Source: a virus. Taken from it: 62,647 nt of DNA. Positions within the stretch are counted from its first letter, which is position 1. The number at the start of each line of letters is the position of its first letter. Of this stretch, positions 50,069 through 57,678 are shown one piece after another. Position numbers and translations under genes: made by a program. The notes below the pieces were generated by a model. That model saw only the letters and a program-made list of their open reading frames with translations, was not told the origin of the DNA and did no database searches. Location of the stretch: the IMG/VR virus record IMGVR_UViG_3300010885_033467, positions 1-62,647 of that record; one strand, given 5' to 3'.

Positions 50069-50949
50069 AGTATCTCCTTTATGTTTGAAATCCTTGTCCT
50101 GAATAGCTGCCTGTCACCAAAAAACTTCTGTATGCTATTATCAAGCGGTATATTCCACGACTTACCACACTTCACTACATCGCCTTCCTGCACCTCAGCA
50201 CCTACTATCACCTCTCCCGATATGTACTTTGTCTTTTGAAGCGCCTCAAGTCTGTGTTCGTCCATGCCATTTTTGCTTGGCAGTGACACCACCTTGCATT
50301 TAAACGGCTCATACGGCTTACCTACGGCTGATTCTTTTGCTTCTAGTATAATTCCACCTGCCGATACCGATTCGGGCTTGTAAAGTATCTTTATGTCCTT
50401 ATTTGCCCCTACTACACCCGTGTTTACCACCTCGTATTCTATCGGGATGGCCTCGGTGATGCAAAAATCAGGATGAAGCGCAACAGGCTTCCCGTCTATT
50501 ATGCCTATAAAGATTTGCTTTGCGTCAAGGACTAGGTAGGGCTTATCCTCGCAGATTATAAATAGGCCGACCCTGTGATTCTTTTGTAGTTTGGCATTTA
50601 TGATTTGCAGGTAGTGAAAGAACACCCTGCACCCTTTTGGTATTCCGCAGGCCGACTTGTAGATAATGCCCGATACTGGCTGATGTGTAGTCTCGTGTTG
50701 ACCCCCAAAAGTTTCGGGTAGCTCTAATCTCAGTGTGCCGTGCTCGTAATGAGTGAGCTTGTCCACCTCTATAACTACTTTATCGTAAAAAAAACCATCG
50801 TCAAGCTCTTTACGGGTTAATGTGACGTGAAATTCCTTTTCCTCTTTCACGCCGTTCTTTATGGCAAGGTCGCGGTCGGTTCCCCCCATGTAGTTTATCC
50901 ACTTTTCTTCGTTGCGCTTACGTAGTTCTTCAATTTGGTATTTGGTCAT
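50065..50949 (-). CDS. GroES-like co-chaperonin, two tandem barrels
   Basis: A 294-aa protein. The C-terminal half follows the Cpn10 plan: SAGGIILEAKESAVGKPYEP, then FKCKVVSLPS, a mobile insert, IVGAEVQEGDVV, and the ending FRTRISNIKEIL where GroES has a resDIl element. The N-terminal half has a similar order (GTLRLELPETFGG, SGIIYKSACGIPKGCRVFFH), so two GroES-like domains are likely. It would replace or modify host GroES on GroEL during capsid folding, as T4 gp31 does. Sits just upstream of terminase and head genes. Confidence 0.65.
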   Translation of the reverse strand: MTKYQIEELRKRNEEKWINYMGGTDRDLAIKNGVKEEKEFHVTLTRKELDDGFFYDKVVIEVDKLTHYEHGTLRLELPETFGGQHETTHQPVSGIIYKSACGIPKGCRVFFHYLQIINAKLQKNHRVGLFIICEDKPYLVLDAKQIFIGIIDGKPVALHPDFCITEAIPIEYEVVNTGVVGANKDIKILYKPESVSAGGIILEAKESAVGKPYEPFKCKVVSLPSKNGMDEHRLEALQKTKYISGEVIVGAEVQEGDVVKCGKSWNIPLDNSIQKFFGDRQLFRTRISNIKEIL

Positions 50950-51164
50950 ATCTTTTCAAATGTAATTACAGGTTTTCGATTCGTTGCTACGCCTATTTTG
51001 TTTAATAGCTTCATACTTGGCGACGAGCTACCACGTTCGGTATTGCTTATGGTAGACCGATTCACGCCAACTTTACTAGCAAGCTCTGCCTGAGATAGCC
51101 CCGCCGCACGCCTGACATCTCGTACAGCATTGGAGCATTGAGGATATTTTGAGTTGTCGCGCAT
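50946..51164 (-). CDS. XRE-family helix-turn-helix regulator
   Basis: A 72-aa single-domain regulator: VRDVRRAAGLSQAELASKVG, then VNRSTISNTERG is the canonical XRE helix-turn-helix (about residues 13-50). Second or third gene of the leftward operon, overlapping the GroES-like gene by 4 bp. Probably controls late or lysogeny functions. Confidence 0.88.
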   Translation of the reverse strand: MRDNSKYPQCSNAVRDVRRAAGLSQAELASKVGVNRSTISNTERGSSSPSMKLLNKIGVATNRKPVITFEKI

Positions 51165-51167
51165 AGA

Positions 51168-51488
51168 TTAGAATGGCAGGCTTTCTTCGTCTACATTTGA
51201 TGCAGGACGGTTGTTTGTCTGTGCATTTGTCTTTGATTGCCCCGCACCACCTTTGTAGGTGTCTACCGACATGGACATTGAACCGTCGCGGTCAGATTTA
51301 GTTATTTGAAATTTGATTTGAGGCTTGCCTTGGTACTCAGTGATATTCTCTTTTAGCTCCTTTTGCTCCTTGACAAACTTTGCCAAGTCGTCAAGACTAA
51401 TTACTCCATTTGCTACTACCCACGTTGGCGCACCCTGTTTTGCAGGAAATAATCTTACACCACCGATAAATACCTTTTTGTCTGCCAT
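51168..51488 (-). CDS. SSB-like protein
   Basis: A 106-aa protein starting MADKKVFIGGVRLFPAKQGA, with a beta-rich body (KPQIKFQITKSDRDGSMSMS, then VDTYKG), a Ser/Thr/Asn-rich linker, and the acidic tip DEESLPF. Such a tip is the protein-interaction tail of single-stranded DNA-binding proteins. The OB fold is not proven. It would coat phage ssDNA and recruit host repair and replication proteins. Confidence 0.6.
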   Translation of the reverse strand: MADKKVFIGGVRLFPAKQGAPTWVVANGVISLDDLAKFVKEQKELKENITEYQGKPQIKFQITKSDRDGSMSMSVDTYKGGAGQSKTNAQTNNRPASNVDEESLPF

Positions 51489-51489
51489 A

Positions 51490-51780
51490 TTATTGTTGTT
51501 TAATTTTACTCCATTCTAAAATCCCTTCCGCAGAAGGTCGGTCAATTACTATCGGGTCATTGCCTTCTACCTGAAGCTCCACTTCATATTTGCCGTCGTT
51601 ATAAACGAGCCAATGACCGTGCAAAACCCCTTCCGATTCCCACTCCCTGATTATCCACTGATGGCAATTCGGTTCGTCAACTACGTCATACCTTTTCCCA
51701 AATAGGGAGTCGGTATCACTAAGCGAACCAATCGAGGTAGTTTTAGCTTCCACGAAACAAATGTAAAGTAAATTTTCCAT
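51490..51780 (-). CDS. hypothetical protein
   Basis: A 96-aa acidic protein with a WIIREWESEGVLHGHWLVYN segment and predicted beta structure. First gene of the leftward operon; it starts 45 bp from a small divergent gene. No function recognised. Confidence 0.55.
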   Translation of the reverse strand: MENLLYICFVEAKTTSIGSLSDTDSLFGKRYDVVDEPNCHQWIIREWESEGVLHGHWLVYNDGKYEVELQVEGNDPIVIDRPSAEGILEWSKIKQQ

Positions 51781-51797
51781 TTGTTGTAATAAAGTAG

Positions 51798-51805
51798 TAC
51801 TTTTG
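51798..51805 (+). promoter_or_regulatory. -7 element in the divergent gap
   Basis: TACTTTTG is an exact TAnnTTTG match ahead of the 32-aa and zinc-finger genes. No -33 box at the usual distance. Confidence 0.35.
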
Positions 51806-51825
51806 TTTTACTAAACAAAACAAGC

Positions 51826-51924
51826 ATGAAATACCTTACCGTAGAACAAAGGAATTATTTAGCGCACCTGCTCGATAGGACCGAGCGTTCTGCGGAATTA
51901 CTATTGGCCTACATCTCAAAATGA
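51826..51924 (+). CDS. 32-aa hypothetical peptide
   Basis: MKYLTVEQRNYLAHLLDRTE is the start of a short helical peptide with a consensus-type leader, 4 bp before the zinc-finger gene. The promoter context and spacing favour translation. Confidence 0.45.
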   Translation: MKYLTVEQRNYLAHLLDRTERSAELLLAYISK

Positions 51925-51928
51925 TACT

Positions 51929-52168
51929 ATGGACGAGCGCATCTGTGATAAACGGGGGTTTTCTAAGAAGGACGCGCAGACCATTGTAAACTCCAAGAAA
52001 AAAGCGCTTGGTAAGAATAAAAAAGAAAAGAGGTGCTATCACTGCCAGTTTTGTAATATGTGGCACTTGACAAGTCAGGATTACGAGTACAAAGTAACAT
52101 CGTCACCGATTGATTTGAAGTATAGGGACGAATGGCAGAAATTATTAGGCAATACTACAACCCGCTAA
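51929..52168 (+). CDS. small zinc-finger protein
   Basis: A 79-aa basic protein with CYHCQFCNMWHLTS, which resembles a CxxC-x2-C/WH knuckle found in small phage proteins, preceded by a lysine-rich helix (KKALGKNKKEKR). Likely binds nucleic acid. Its 3' end overlaps the convergent RusA gene by 14 bp. Confidence 0.6.
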   Translation: MDERICDKRGFSKKDAQTIVNSKKKALGKNKKEKRCYHCQFCNMWHLTSQDYEYKVTSSPIDLKYRDEWQKLLGNTTTR

Positions 52169-52655
52169 TCTCTATATACCCCCTTACACCCCAAACCTTA
52201 GTCACGCTCACCGAGTGAATCCCGCTATCTTCATCCCGCAGGCAGTCGCACAGGGCTTTAGCAAAGTTATCCCAATCGGGTTTAGCGCGGTGGGGCTGAC
52301 CGTCCTGAGCTGACCGCTTGGATTTACTCCAACTCATAGGCATAGAGACGACAAATTTGACCGTGAAACTATCGGGCAGCACAAAGCCAATCGCGTCAGC
52401 CTGACTATTCAGCGCATCCTTAAACGCCCAATACTTTTCCGTAGCGGGTCGCTTTGACCACTTATCGCGCCTAGTCATTCTAGGTTTAGCCACAGGGTCT
52501 ATATCAAATATTACGGACTGTGACTGATCTAAACGCTTTGATTTGGCTATTACGAGCAATTCCGAGCCACCTTTAGCCTTTACGGGTAGCTTCGTAGGCT
52601 CCTTGCAGTAAATTCGCCTAAAATCGGCTGAGGAAATCGTTTCGCCGTGTTTCAT
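52155..52655 (-). CDS. RusA-family Holliday-junction resolvase
   Basis: A 166-aa protein with the RusA motifs KPRMTRRDKW (57-66) and KPDWDNFAKALCDCL, where Asp127 and Asp129 would bind Mg2+, then DEDSGI with a third acidic site (Asp142). It carries about 50 extra N-terminal residues compared with short RusA proteins. It would resolve recombination intermediates before packaging. Confidence 0.88.
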   Translation of the reverse strand: MKHGETISSADFRRIYCKEPTKLPVKAKGGSELLVIAKSKRLDQSQSVIFDIDPVAKPRMTRRDKWSKRPATEKYWAFKDALNSQADAIGFVLPDSFTVKFVVSMPMSWSKSKRSAQDGQPHRAKPDWDNFAKALCDCLRDEDSGIHSVSVTKVWGVRGYIEISGL

Positions 52656-52667
52656 AGGTAGGTGGCG

Positions 52668-53078
52668 TTAATTAAATATTACATTGAACCGCAATCTAGT
52701 GTCATCTTTTAGCGCATCATCTAAAAAAGATTGCGTGATTTCATCTGCGGTTGATGTAAATGGATTGACTGAATATCTTGGAAGCCCCGCAAAGTCAGCC
52801 ATGACTTTACCGCGCGTAGCAACTTTTATTCCTTTGGGATAAATATTGGTTGTGACAATAACCGATAGTACATCCCTTGCTATTACAAAGCTATATAATA
52901 TGCGCCTATGCCTATTACTATGCTTAAACGTATTCGCCACAAACATATCAGGGTGAAACTCCTCAAAATCATTTAAATCAAAACTTAAAGTTTCAGCCAA
53001 GTTTGCCATATCGGACTCATCAGGCTGTTTGTCAAATTCGATATAGAATTGCAAATTCCCGTACTCATGTATTTTCAT
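52668..53078 (-). CDS. hypothetical protein
   Basis: A 136-aa protein with mixed alpha/beta content and many aromatic residues (MKIHEYGNLQFYIEFDKQPD). Between the RusA and RepL-like genes in one leftward operon. No motif recognised. Confidence 0.55.
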   Translation of the reverse strand: MKIHEYGNLQFYIEFDKQPDESDMANLAETLSFDLNDFEEFHPDMFVANTFKHSNRHRRILYSFVIARDVLSVIVTTNIYPKGIKVATRGKVMADFAGLPRYSVNPFTSTADEITQSFLDDALKDDTRLRFNVIFN

Positions 53079-53086
53079 ATCCCTGC

Positions 53087-53593
53087 TTACCCGTTTAATC
53101 TTCCGTAATGCTCCTTGGCGCTATAACCCGACATCATTCCAATCCTGCTCCCATTATAGAAAATAGATGGATTGATGAAATACATATCACCCTTTTGCGG
53201 AGCTATCACACCTAGCTTAACCAACTCTTTCTTAGCTTTAAAAAATTGCTGACTTGCGTATATGCCCGAAAACACCGCATATTCATCCTGAAACAACCTA
53301 ACCCTGTCTGAGCGTGGCTTCAAAAGTGTACAGATAAAAAAGAACATCCTTAACGCAGGCTTACTAAGCCCCATTAACAAACGCAAATTATAAGTAGTGG
53401 AAAATAACTTTAAAAACACAGCACCATCGTGCCAAAAGAAATCAGAGTCAGAAGTATCTACTTCCTTACCAAAAACCTCCCCGTCATCAACAAAAGCAGC
53501 CTCCCTTGTCTTTTTCTTTTTCTTTGAAAGCGGCACAAAACTACTCTTGACGGAAACTATAAAAGGATTGGTTTCATTATAGGCTTTTTTCAT
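53087..53593 (-). CDS. RepL-like winged-helix protein
   Basis: A 168-aa protein. A basic N-terminus (LSKKKKKTREAAF) precedes a winged-helix region (about 80-140: LMGLSKPALRMFFFICTLLK), and the wing ends in KGDMYFINPSIFYNG, like the YxINP motif of plasmid RepL proteins. It could be a replication initiator for a plasmid-like origin or a DNA-binding regulator. A TATATTTG -7 element lies 15 bp upstream. Confidence 0.6.
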   Translation of the reverse strand: MKKAYNETNPFIVSVKSSFVPLSKKKKKTREAAFVDDGEVFGKEVDTSDSDFFWHDGAVFLKLFSTTYNLRLLMGLSKPALRMFFFICTLLKPRSDRVRLFQDEYAVFSGIYASQQFFKAKKELVKLGVIAPQKGDMYFINPSIFYNGSRIGMMSGYSAKEHYGRLNG

Positions 53594-53966
53594 AGGATTA
53601 TTACCCTACAAATATACTCATTTTAGTGCAAAATAATTGCAATTAGCAACACTTTTTACACTAATTTTTTACAGTATATCTACGTTTCAGCGTGCCCCTA
53701 TTCTTATTAATTATTACGGCTGTTTTGAGCTAATGTATTAAAGGTAAAATAAGTGCAAACCAACTACACGCATCCCAAATAATTATTACAAACATTTACC
53801 AATATCAATGGGGTTTCCCCTGAAAAGGCCACCCCCTTCGCGCCAGTGGGAAACGGAATCCGCAAGCCCCGCCCTCTCACTTTTTGGAAAAGGATTGCTA
53901 CCATCCCCAAAAACCATAAACCGACCTCCCGCAGGAGCCCCGATATAAACCATTCTAAACTACTTT

Positions 53967-54036
53967 GACTCTTATAAAGAGTCGCAACAGTATTGGTAAT
54001 AAGCTACTTACATTCGTTGGTGTACTTATGGTGTAC
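53967..54036 (-). promoter_or_regulatory. att-like site B: dyad plus paired 9-mers
   Basis: On the minus strand two 9-mers, GTACACCAT and GTACACCAA, are spaced 11 bp apart. They are followed after exactly 32 bp by CGACTC, which opens the perfect dyad GACTCTT-tat-AAGAGTC. The attP beside the integrase has the same repeat pair, the same 11-bp period and the same 32-bp gap to CGACTC. Probably bound by the integrase, or by a regulator that also controls the integrase. Confidence 0.5.
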
Positions 54037-54270
54037 TTTTGACGGCGCAAACATAGGTGAGCAGAACCGAACGCGGGAAATTCCCAAGCTGATGACCGAG
54101 GCGCAAACGACCGAGCGCACGCAAGCCATGACAGTTATGACAAACTGGTAAACGTGGCGCAAATCACCCTAAAATGGGGTAATTTTCCCTTGTAAACGGG
54201 ATTTGCCCATGTTCGCCCATGACAAACTATACAAAATGCTCATATATGGGACAAGATTATGAATGAATTG

Positions 54271-54278
54271 TATCTTTG
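54271..54278 (+). promoter_or_regulatory. -7 element giving a probably leaderless mRNA
   Basis: TATCTTTG ends 6 bp before the ATG of the wHTH gene, so transcription would begin at or next to the start codon. The -33 region is not consensus. Confidence 0.5.
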
Positions 54279-54284
54279 CGTTAA

Positions 54285-54674
54285 ATGAGTCAAAAAAAGC
54301 CTATACACGCTCAAACGCTTAGCGACCTATCAATATCAGTGCTTTGCTCAAATTATGCCTTAAAACGCGTTCAATTAGCTTTTAGGGGTATGACTGCTTT
54401 AGATTGCAGTATCATTTTGTCCTTGTATGGTCAAGGTGCTGTTTCTGTTCGTGCCGTTTCTGAGATAGTTTTGAGGGTTAGGCGAACGACTTACAATATA
54501 CTTAGGCGGTGTGCTGAGCGTGGTTTGATTGAGGAGACAGGGGGCGTAAAAAAGAAATATAGGCTTTCGGAGCTTGGATTGTCTGTTTACGCGAAATATT
54601 GTGAAGGCTATGAGATTATGAAAAACAACCTGATAAAATTAGAAGAGGAGCGGTTAGCTAGGTTGAGAAGATAG
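54285..54674 (+). CDS. MarR-like winged-helix regulator
   Basis: A 129-aa protein: an N-terminal helix pair (LDCSIILSLYGQGAVSVRAV), a recognition helix region (LRVRRTTYNILRRCAERGLI) and a beta wing (EETGGVKKKYRLSELGL), then a helical tail. This is the MarR/PadR order. It opens the accessory region and may regulate it or the convergent RHH gene. Confidence 0.75.
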   Translation: MSQKKPIHAQTLSDLSISVLCSNYALKRVQLAFRGMTALDCSIILSLYGQGAVSVRAVSEIVLRVRRTTYNILRRCAERGLIEETGGVKKKYRLSELGLSVYAKYCEGYEIMKNNLIKLEEERLARLRR

Positions 54675-54763
54675 CCAAACTTGTTGGCGTGTTATAATAC
54701 GGTCTTATTATTCGTTCCGCGTTGCTTCACTATGCCTCCCGTTGGTCGGAGCGGTTTTTTATT

Positions 54764-54940
54764 TCATTCAGCCAGTTTGGCTATTTCAGCTATAAGTATA
54801 TCCTCTATAAATTTCGCTTTAGATTTATTGCCCTTTTTGCTTTCTGCTTTGGCATCTATATGCTTTGGCAGTCTTATTGATGTTTTGATATACTCAATAT
54901 TTGACTTGGGGCGACCAACTTTATTTTGCTTTTCACTCAT
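54764..54940 (-). CDS. ribbon-helix-helix (Arc-like) regulator
   Basis: A 58-aa protein: IEYIKTSIRLPKHIDAKAES is a typical ribbon strand and first helix, followed by KSKAKFIEDILIAEIAK as the second helix. It has a near-perfect promoter overlapping its 5' end, so the mRNA is probably leaderless. Convergent with the MarR-like gene. Could be an antitoxin-like or Arc-like repressor, with no toxin partner visible nearby. Confidence 0.7.
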   Translation of the reverse strand: MSEKQNKVGRPKSNIEYIKTSIRLPKHIDAKAESKKGNKSKAKFIEDILIAEIAKLAE

Positions 54941-54944
54941 ATAG

Positions 54945-54976
54945 CAAAGGTAAGTTTTTATATTTACTCAACCAAA
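54945..54976 (-). promoter_or_regulatory. consensus promoter of the RHH gene
   Basis: TTTG, exactly 20 bp and TACCTTTG on the minus strand. The -7 box ends 5 bp before the start codon. Confidence 0.7.
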
Positions 54977-55052
54977 TTAATATTTATTTTAGCCTTGAAA
55001 CGTAGTAATAAAGCCAATCCGTAATTTTTAACAAATAAAATTACACTAATTG

Positions 55053-55083
55053 TTTGGTGGATTAAATTAGTTACTTACCTTTG
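55053..55083 (+). promoter_or_regulatory. consensus promoter of the accessory operon
   Basis: TTTG, 19 bp and TACCTTTG. The transcript would have a leader of about 70 nt containing a TTCCGA/TCGGAA hairpin and one copy of the repeat TAATACAAAAGAC. Confidence 0.75.
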
Positions 55084-55114
55084 TATCACGAAAGGACGCG
55101 AAAGCGGATTTAAT

Positions 55115-55127
55115 TAATACAAAAGAC
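55115..55127 (+). repeat. 13-bp leader repeat, copy 1 of 3
   Basis: TAATACAAAAGAC occurs here and at 56143-56155, each time in the leader of the following gene. An inverted 12-of-13 copy lies at 57105-57116, after the second gene. It could be a protein-binding or mRNA-level control element common to the two genes. Confidence 0.55.
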
Positions 55128-55159
55128 CACATTCCGAGCGTGGTTAAACATCGGAACAA

Positions 55160-56104
55160 ATGACACAAAGTACAAACTTTGCAGACAACGTTTTAAACAA
55201 CGTATTTTCAAACGTCCAAAACATAGAGAACGCTTACGAAGTGGGCGAACTTTTGGACAAATTCGGATTATCTTGGAAAGTATCAAAAGAGGGGTTAAAT
55301 CTCCCTTCGGGCAATCCAAGCGGTTATTATGGCATTGTCAGAGAAGATACACAAAAGTGCTTTACTACCTGCAAGGAATCTTATATGCCGTTTCAAAATT
55401 CGGAGCTTGCTGAGATGCTAATACGCATATCTGAGCAAACAGGCTATGACATTCACAGTGGGGGAATGTTTAACGGCGGGGGTAAAGTTTACCTACAACT
55501 CAAAAGCCCAAACAAGATACAGGGCATAGGCGCTAATAATGACAGCGTAAACGGATTTTTAACAGGCATAAACAGCCATGACGGAACAACCTCTTTAAAG
55601 TGGGGTGAAACCAATATCACCATTTCATGCCGAAATACTTTCATGTATGCAAGCAAAGAACTTAAACAGAGCGCAAGACACACGCAAAGCATACACACCC
55701 GCGTAGAAGATGCAATCAGAACTTTGCAGGGCGTGATAATAGAGGAGTCTAACCTTTTCGACCGCTTCATAAAACTGTCAGAGATAGCAGTAAAGCCCGC
55801 GCACATAGCAAAGGTGGTAAAGGATATAACAGCCGTTGACATAATGGACACGGGATATAGGAACAACGAAAAAAACACTACATACGCTATCAACAGGACA
55901 AACGATTTACTAAGCAGCATTAGCGTAGAGATGAAGCAAAAAGGCGAAACTCTTTGGGGGCTAATGTCAGGAGTAACGAACTACACTACACACAAATTAC
56001 CAGTACCAACAAGAGACAACGCGAGACTCGAAAGCCTCTACACTGGCTCAGGCTTCAGCATCAACAATGACGCCTTTAACACGGTGTTAGCTTTTGCTAA
56101 CTAA
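55160..56104 (+). CDS. DUF932 phage/plasmid-like protein
   Basis: A 314-aa protein with the pattern of the DUF932 family: GYYGIVREDTQKCFTTCKES, FNGGGKVYLQLKSP, and SLKWGETNITISCRNTFMYA. These proteins are widespread on plasmids and phages; their biochemical role is not settled. Its own promoter and leader make it the head of the accessory operon. Confidence 0.8.
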   Translation: MTQSTNFADNVLNNVFSNVQNIENAYEVGELLDKFGLSWKVSKEGLNLPSGNPSGYYGIVREDTQKCFTTCKESYMPFQNSELAEMLIRISEQTGYDIHSGGMFNGGGKVYLQLKSPNKIQGIGANNDSVNGFLTGINSHDGTTSLKWGETNITISCRNTFMYASKELKQSARHTQSIHTRVEDAIRTLQGVIIEESNLFDRFIKLSEIAVKPAHIAKVVKDITAVDIMDTGYRNNEKNTTYAINRTNDLLSSISVEMKQKGETLWGLMSGVTNYTTHKLPVPTRDNARLESLYTGSGFSINNDAFNTVLAFAN

Positions 56105-56115
56105 ATATAGGGTAG

Positions 56116-56135
56116 TCGGCTAATCCTCTCGCCGA
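56116..56135 (+). terminator. weak hairpin terminator
   Basis: TCGGC and GCCGA with a 10-nt loop, followed by ATTTTTAT, between the DUF932 gene and the next. Likely partial attenuation. Confidence 0.4.
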
Positions 56136-56182
56136 ATTTTTATAATACAAAAGACATTGGCGAATGTAAACCGCAAAACAAA

Positions 56183-57100
56183 ATGGAAACTTTGCAACAG
56201 GAGCAACCACTCACACTATTGGCAGACCTTACAAGAACAGCAAACAGCGCATTTTATTGGCAGTCGTTCAACCCCGAAAGACGCGGAGCGCAAACACTGA
56301 AAGAGCATGAAGCGGAATTGATAGCCGACATGGCACATATAACCGAAATCAGTGACGCGGAAACAGCGCAAAGGTATTGCGCTAAGTACAAAGCTAAATT
56401 AGCCTCATGGCTGCACTCGGAGAGCAACTGCGCAAGCGCAATGATAACAGGACCCGCGCGTTTTCCTGTAAACTCACAGCGTAAAAAACACGATTGGGCA
56501 GCTAATCACTATACTGAATTTAGGGAGTTTCGCAAACGGATGATAGAATCTATCGAGCGGGCTAAAAGAAGGGCAGAAAAGGCACAAATAGACCCTATGC
56601 AAGACCTTCAGCAAAGGATAGCAGACAGGGAGAAAGCGCAAGAGCAATACAAGCAAATAAATGCTATAATCAGAAAGTACAAGACCGACCAAACTAGATT
56701 TGTTGCACTTGTTGAATGTGGACTATCTGAGCAGACCGCAACAGAACTACTAAAGCCTGATTTCGCAAACAGACTAGGCATCCCTTCTTACAGGCTAACT
56801 AACAACCTAGCTGAGATAAAAAGGCTGAAAGACAGACTATCCGAGGAAATCAGAAAGTCACAGCTAGCAGGCGGAGAAAGTCAAAAAACTATTAGCTTTG
56901 ATGGTGGAGAGGTGATAATAAACCGCGAATTAGACAGGGTGCAAATCAAACACGATTCTAAGCCCTCAGCCGAAGTTATCACAGCCATGAAGCGCAACGC
57001 GTTTAAATGGTCACCAAGTCAGGGCGTATGGCAAAGACAGCTAACAGCAAACGCTATATACGCTACAAGGCAATTACTCAAAATAGATATAGCCCTATAA
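56183..57100 (+). CDS. hypothetical protein with DUF3560-like C-terminus
   Basis: A 305-aa protein with coiled-coil helices (IESIERAKRRAEKAQIDPMQ) and a C-terminal segment AMKRNAFKWSPSQGVWQRQL. That tail, a basic helix followed by FKWSP..WQRQLT, recurs in plasmid and phage proteins with DUF3560-like or antirestriction context. It has the leader repeat TAATACAAAAGAC. Function unknown; an antirestriction link is inference. Confidence 0.6.
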   Translation: METLQQEQPLTLLADLTRTANSAFYWQSFNPERRGAQTLKEHEAELIADMAHITEISDAETAQRYCAKYKAKLASWLHSESNCASAMITGPARFPVNSQRKKHDWAANHYTEFREFRKRMIESIERAKRRAEKAQIDPMQDLQQRIADREKAQEQYKQINAIIRKYKTDQTRFVALVECGLSEQTATELLKPDFANRLGIPSYRLTNNLAEIKRLKDRLSEEIRKSQLAGGESQKTISFDGGEVIINRELDRVQIKHDSKPSAEVITAMKRNAFKWSPSQGVWQRQLTANAIYATRQLLKIDIAL

Positions 57101-57122
57101 CCTTTCTTTTGTATTATGCGCT

Positions 57123-57147
57123 CAGGGCTACGCTTCCCTGCTTTTTT
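57123..57147 (+). terminator. intrinsic terminator
   Basis: CAGGG/CCCTG with an 8-nt loop followed by CTTTTTT, shortly after the preceding gene. Confidence 0.6.
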
Positions 57148-57168
57148 AACAAACTAAAAATCAACGAT

Positions 57169-57426
57169 ATGAGCAAGCTAATAGCCCCCAATATATGCGA
57201 CTCCAACAAGGACACAGATTTATTTGACCACTACGACTCACTACCTGCACATGTACGCAAAGTGGTGGACAGATACTGCAATGGAGACAATAGCTACGAA
57301 CTATGCAAAAAACTAATAACCGCGCTTAATAAAATAGGATACACCTGTGACTATGGTCTCGATGGGCAGCCCTATAATCTCAAAAAATTACCAAACACAG
57401 GTCTTAAATCCATAGGAGCAATATAA
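57169..57426 (+). CDS. hypothetical protein
   Basis: An 85-aa protein (MSKLIAPNICDSNKDTDLFD). YELCKKLITALNKIGYTCDY, then GLDGQPYNLK, looks like a small alpha/beta domain known from mobile elements of Bacteroidota. This ATG is chosen because it follows the terminator and an A-rich leader; an in-frame ATG further upstream would fall inside the preceding gene. Confidence 0.6.
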   Translation: MSKLIAPNICDSNKDTDLFDHYDSLPAHVRKVVDRYCNGDNSYELCKKLITALNKIGYTCDYGLDGQPYNLKKLPNTGLKSIGAI

Positions 57427-57477
57427 AGCAGACCAAGAATTAGCGAAATCACTTTAATCACCAGTAAACCGCATAAA

Positions 57478-57675
57478 ATGAATATGTATATAACGATAAA
57501 CGAGCCAAAGGATATTAACTCCCGTCAGATTCAAAGACAGATAGAACAGCATACAAGAAACGGGAATAATGTAATAGCTCGATTTACTTTCGAGGCTCCC
57601 GATTCAGTATATACCGAAATATACAACAAGCTCAGAGTATTAGTAAGCCGCATACAATTTTCGCTAGATAAGTAA
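57478..57675 (+). CDS. hypothetical protein
   Basis: A 65-aa protein, MNMYITINEPKDINSRQIQR, basic and helical at its centre, with the leader motif GTAAACCGCA upstream, as before the 305-aa gene. No function recognised. Confidence 0.5.
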   Translation: MNMYITINEPKDINSRQIQRQIEQHTRNGNNVIARFTFEAPDSVYTEIYNKLRVLVSRIQFSLDK

Positions 57676-57678
57676 ACC

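Larger units (their letters stand above)
53594..54284. other. 691-bp noncoding regulatory region
   Basis: No gene is supported on either strand. It contains an AT-rich stretch (53594-53790), a GGGG-ttt-CCCC hairpin (53809-53819), the att-like dyad with paired 9-mers (53967-54036), a -7 element TACTTTTG overlapping those repeats (54034-54041), and the promoter of the next gene. Being divergent between a RepL-like gene and a wHTH gene, it may also hold a replication or partition site. Confidence 0.55.

Noticed and set aside
54091-54150. 19-codon frame after the paired repeats
   Set aside because: Its open frame runs upstream without a start codon and no leader is present. The stretch is better read as regulatory DNA.
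57007-57168. Upstream extension of the 85-aa gene
   Set aside because: It would lie within the preceding gene and run through an intrinsic terminator. The downstream ATG has the usual leader.
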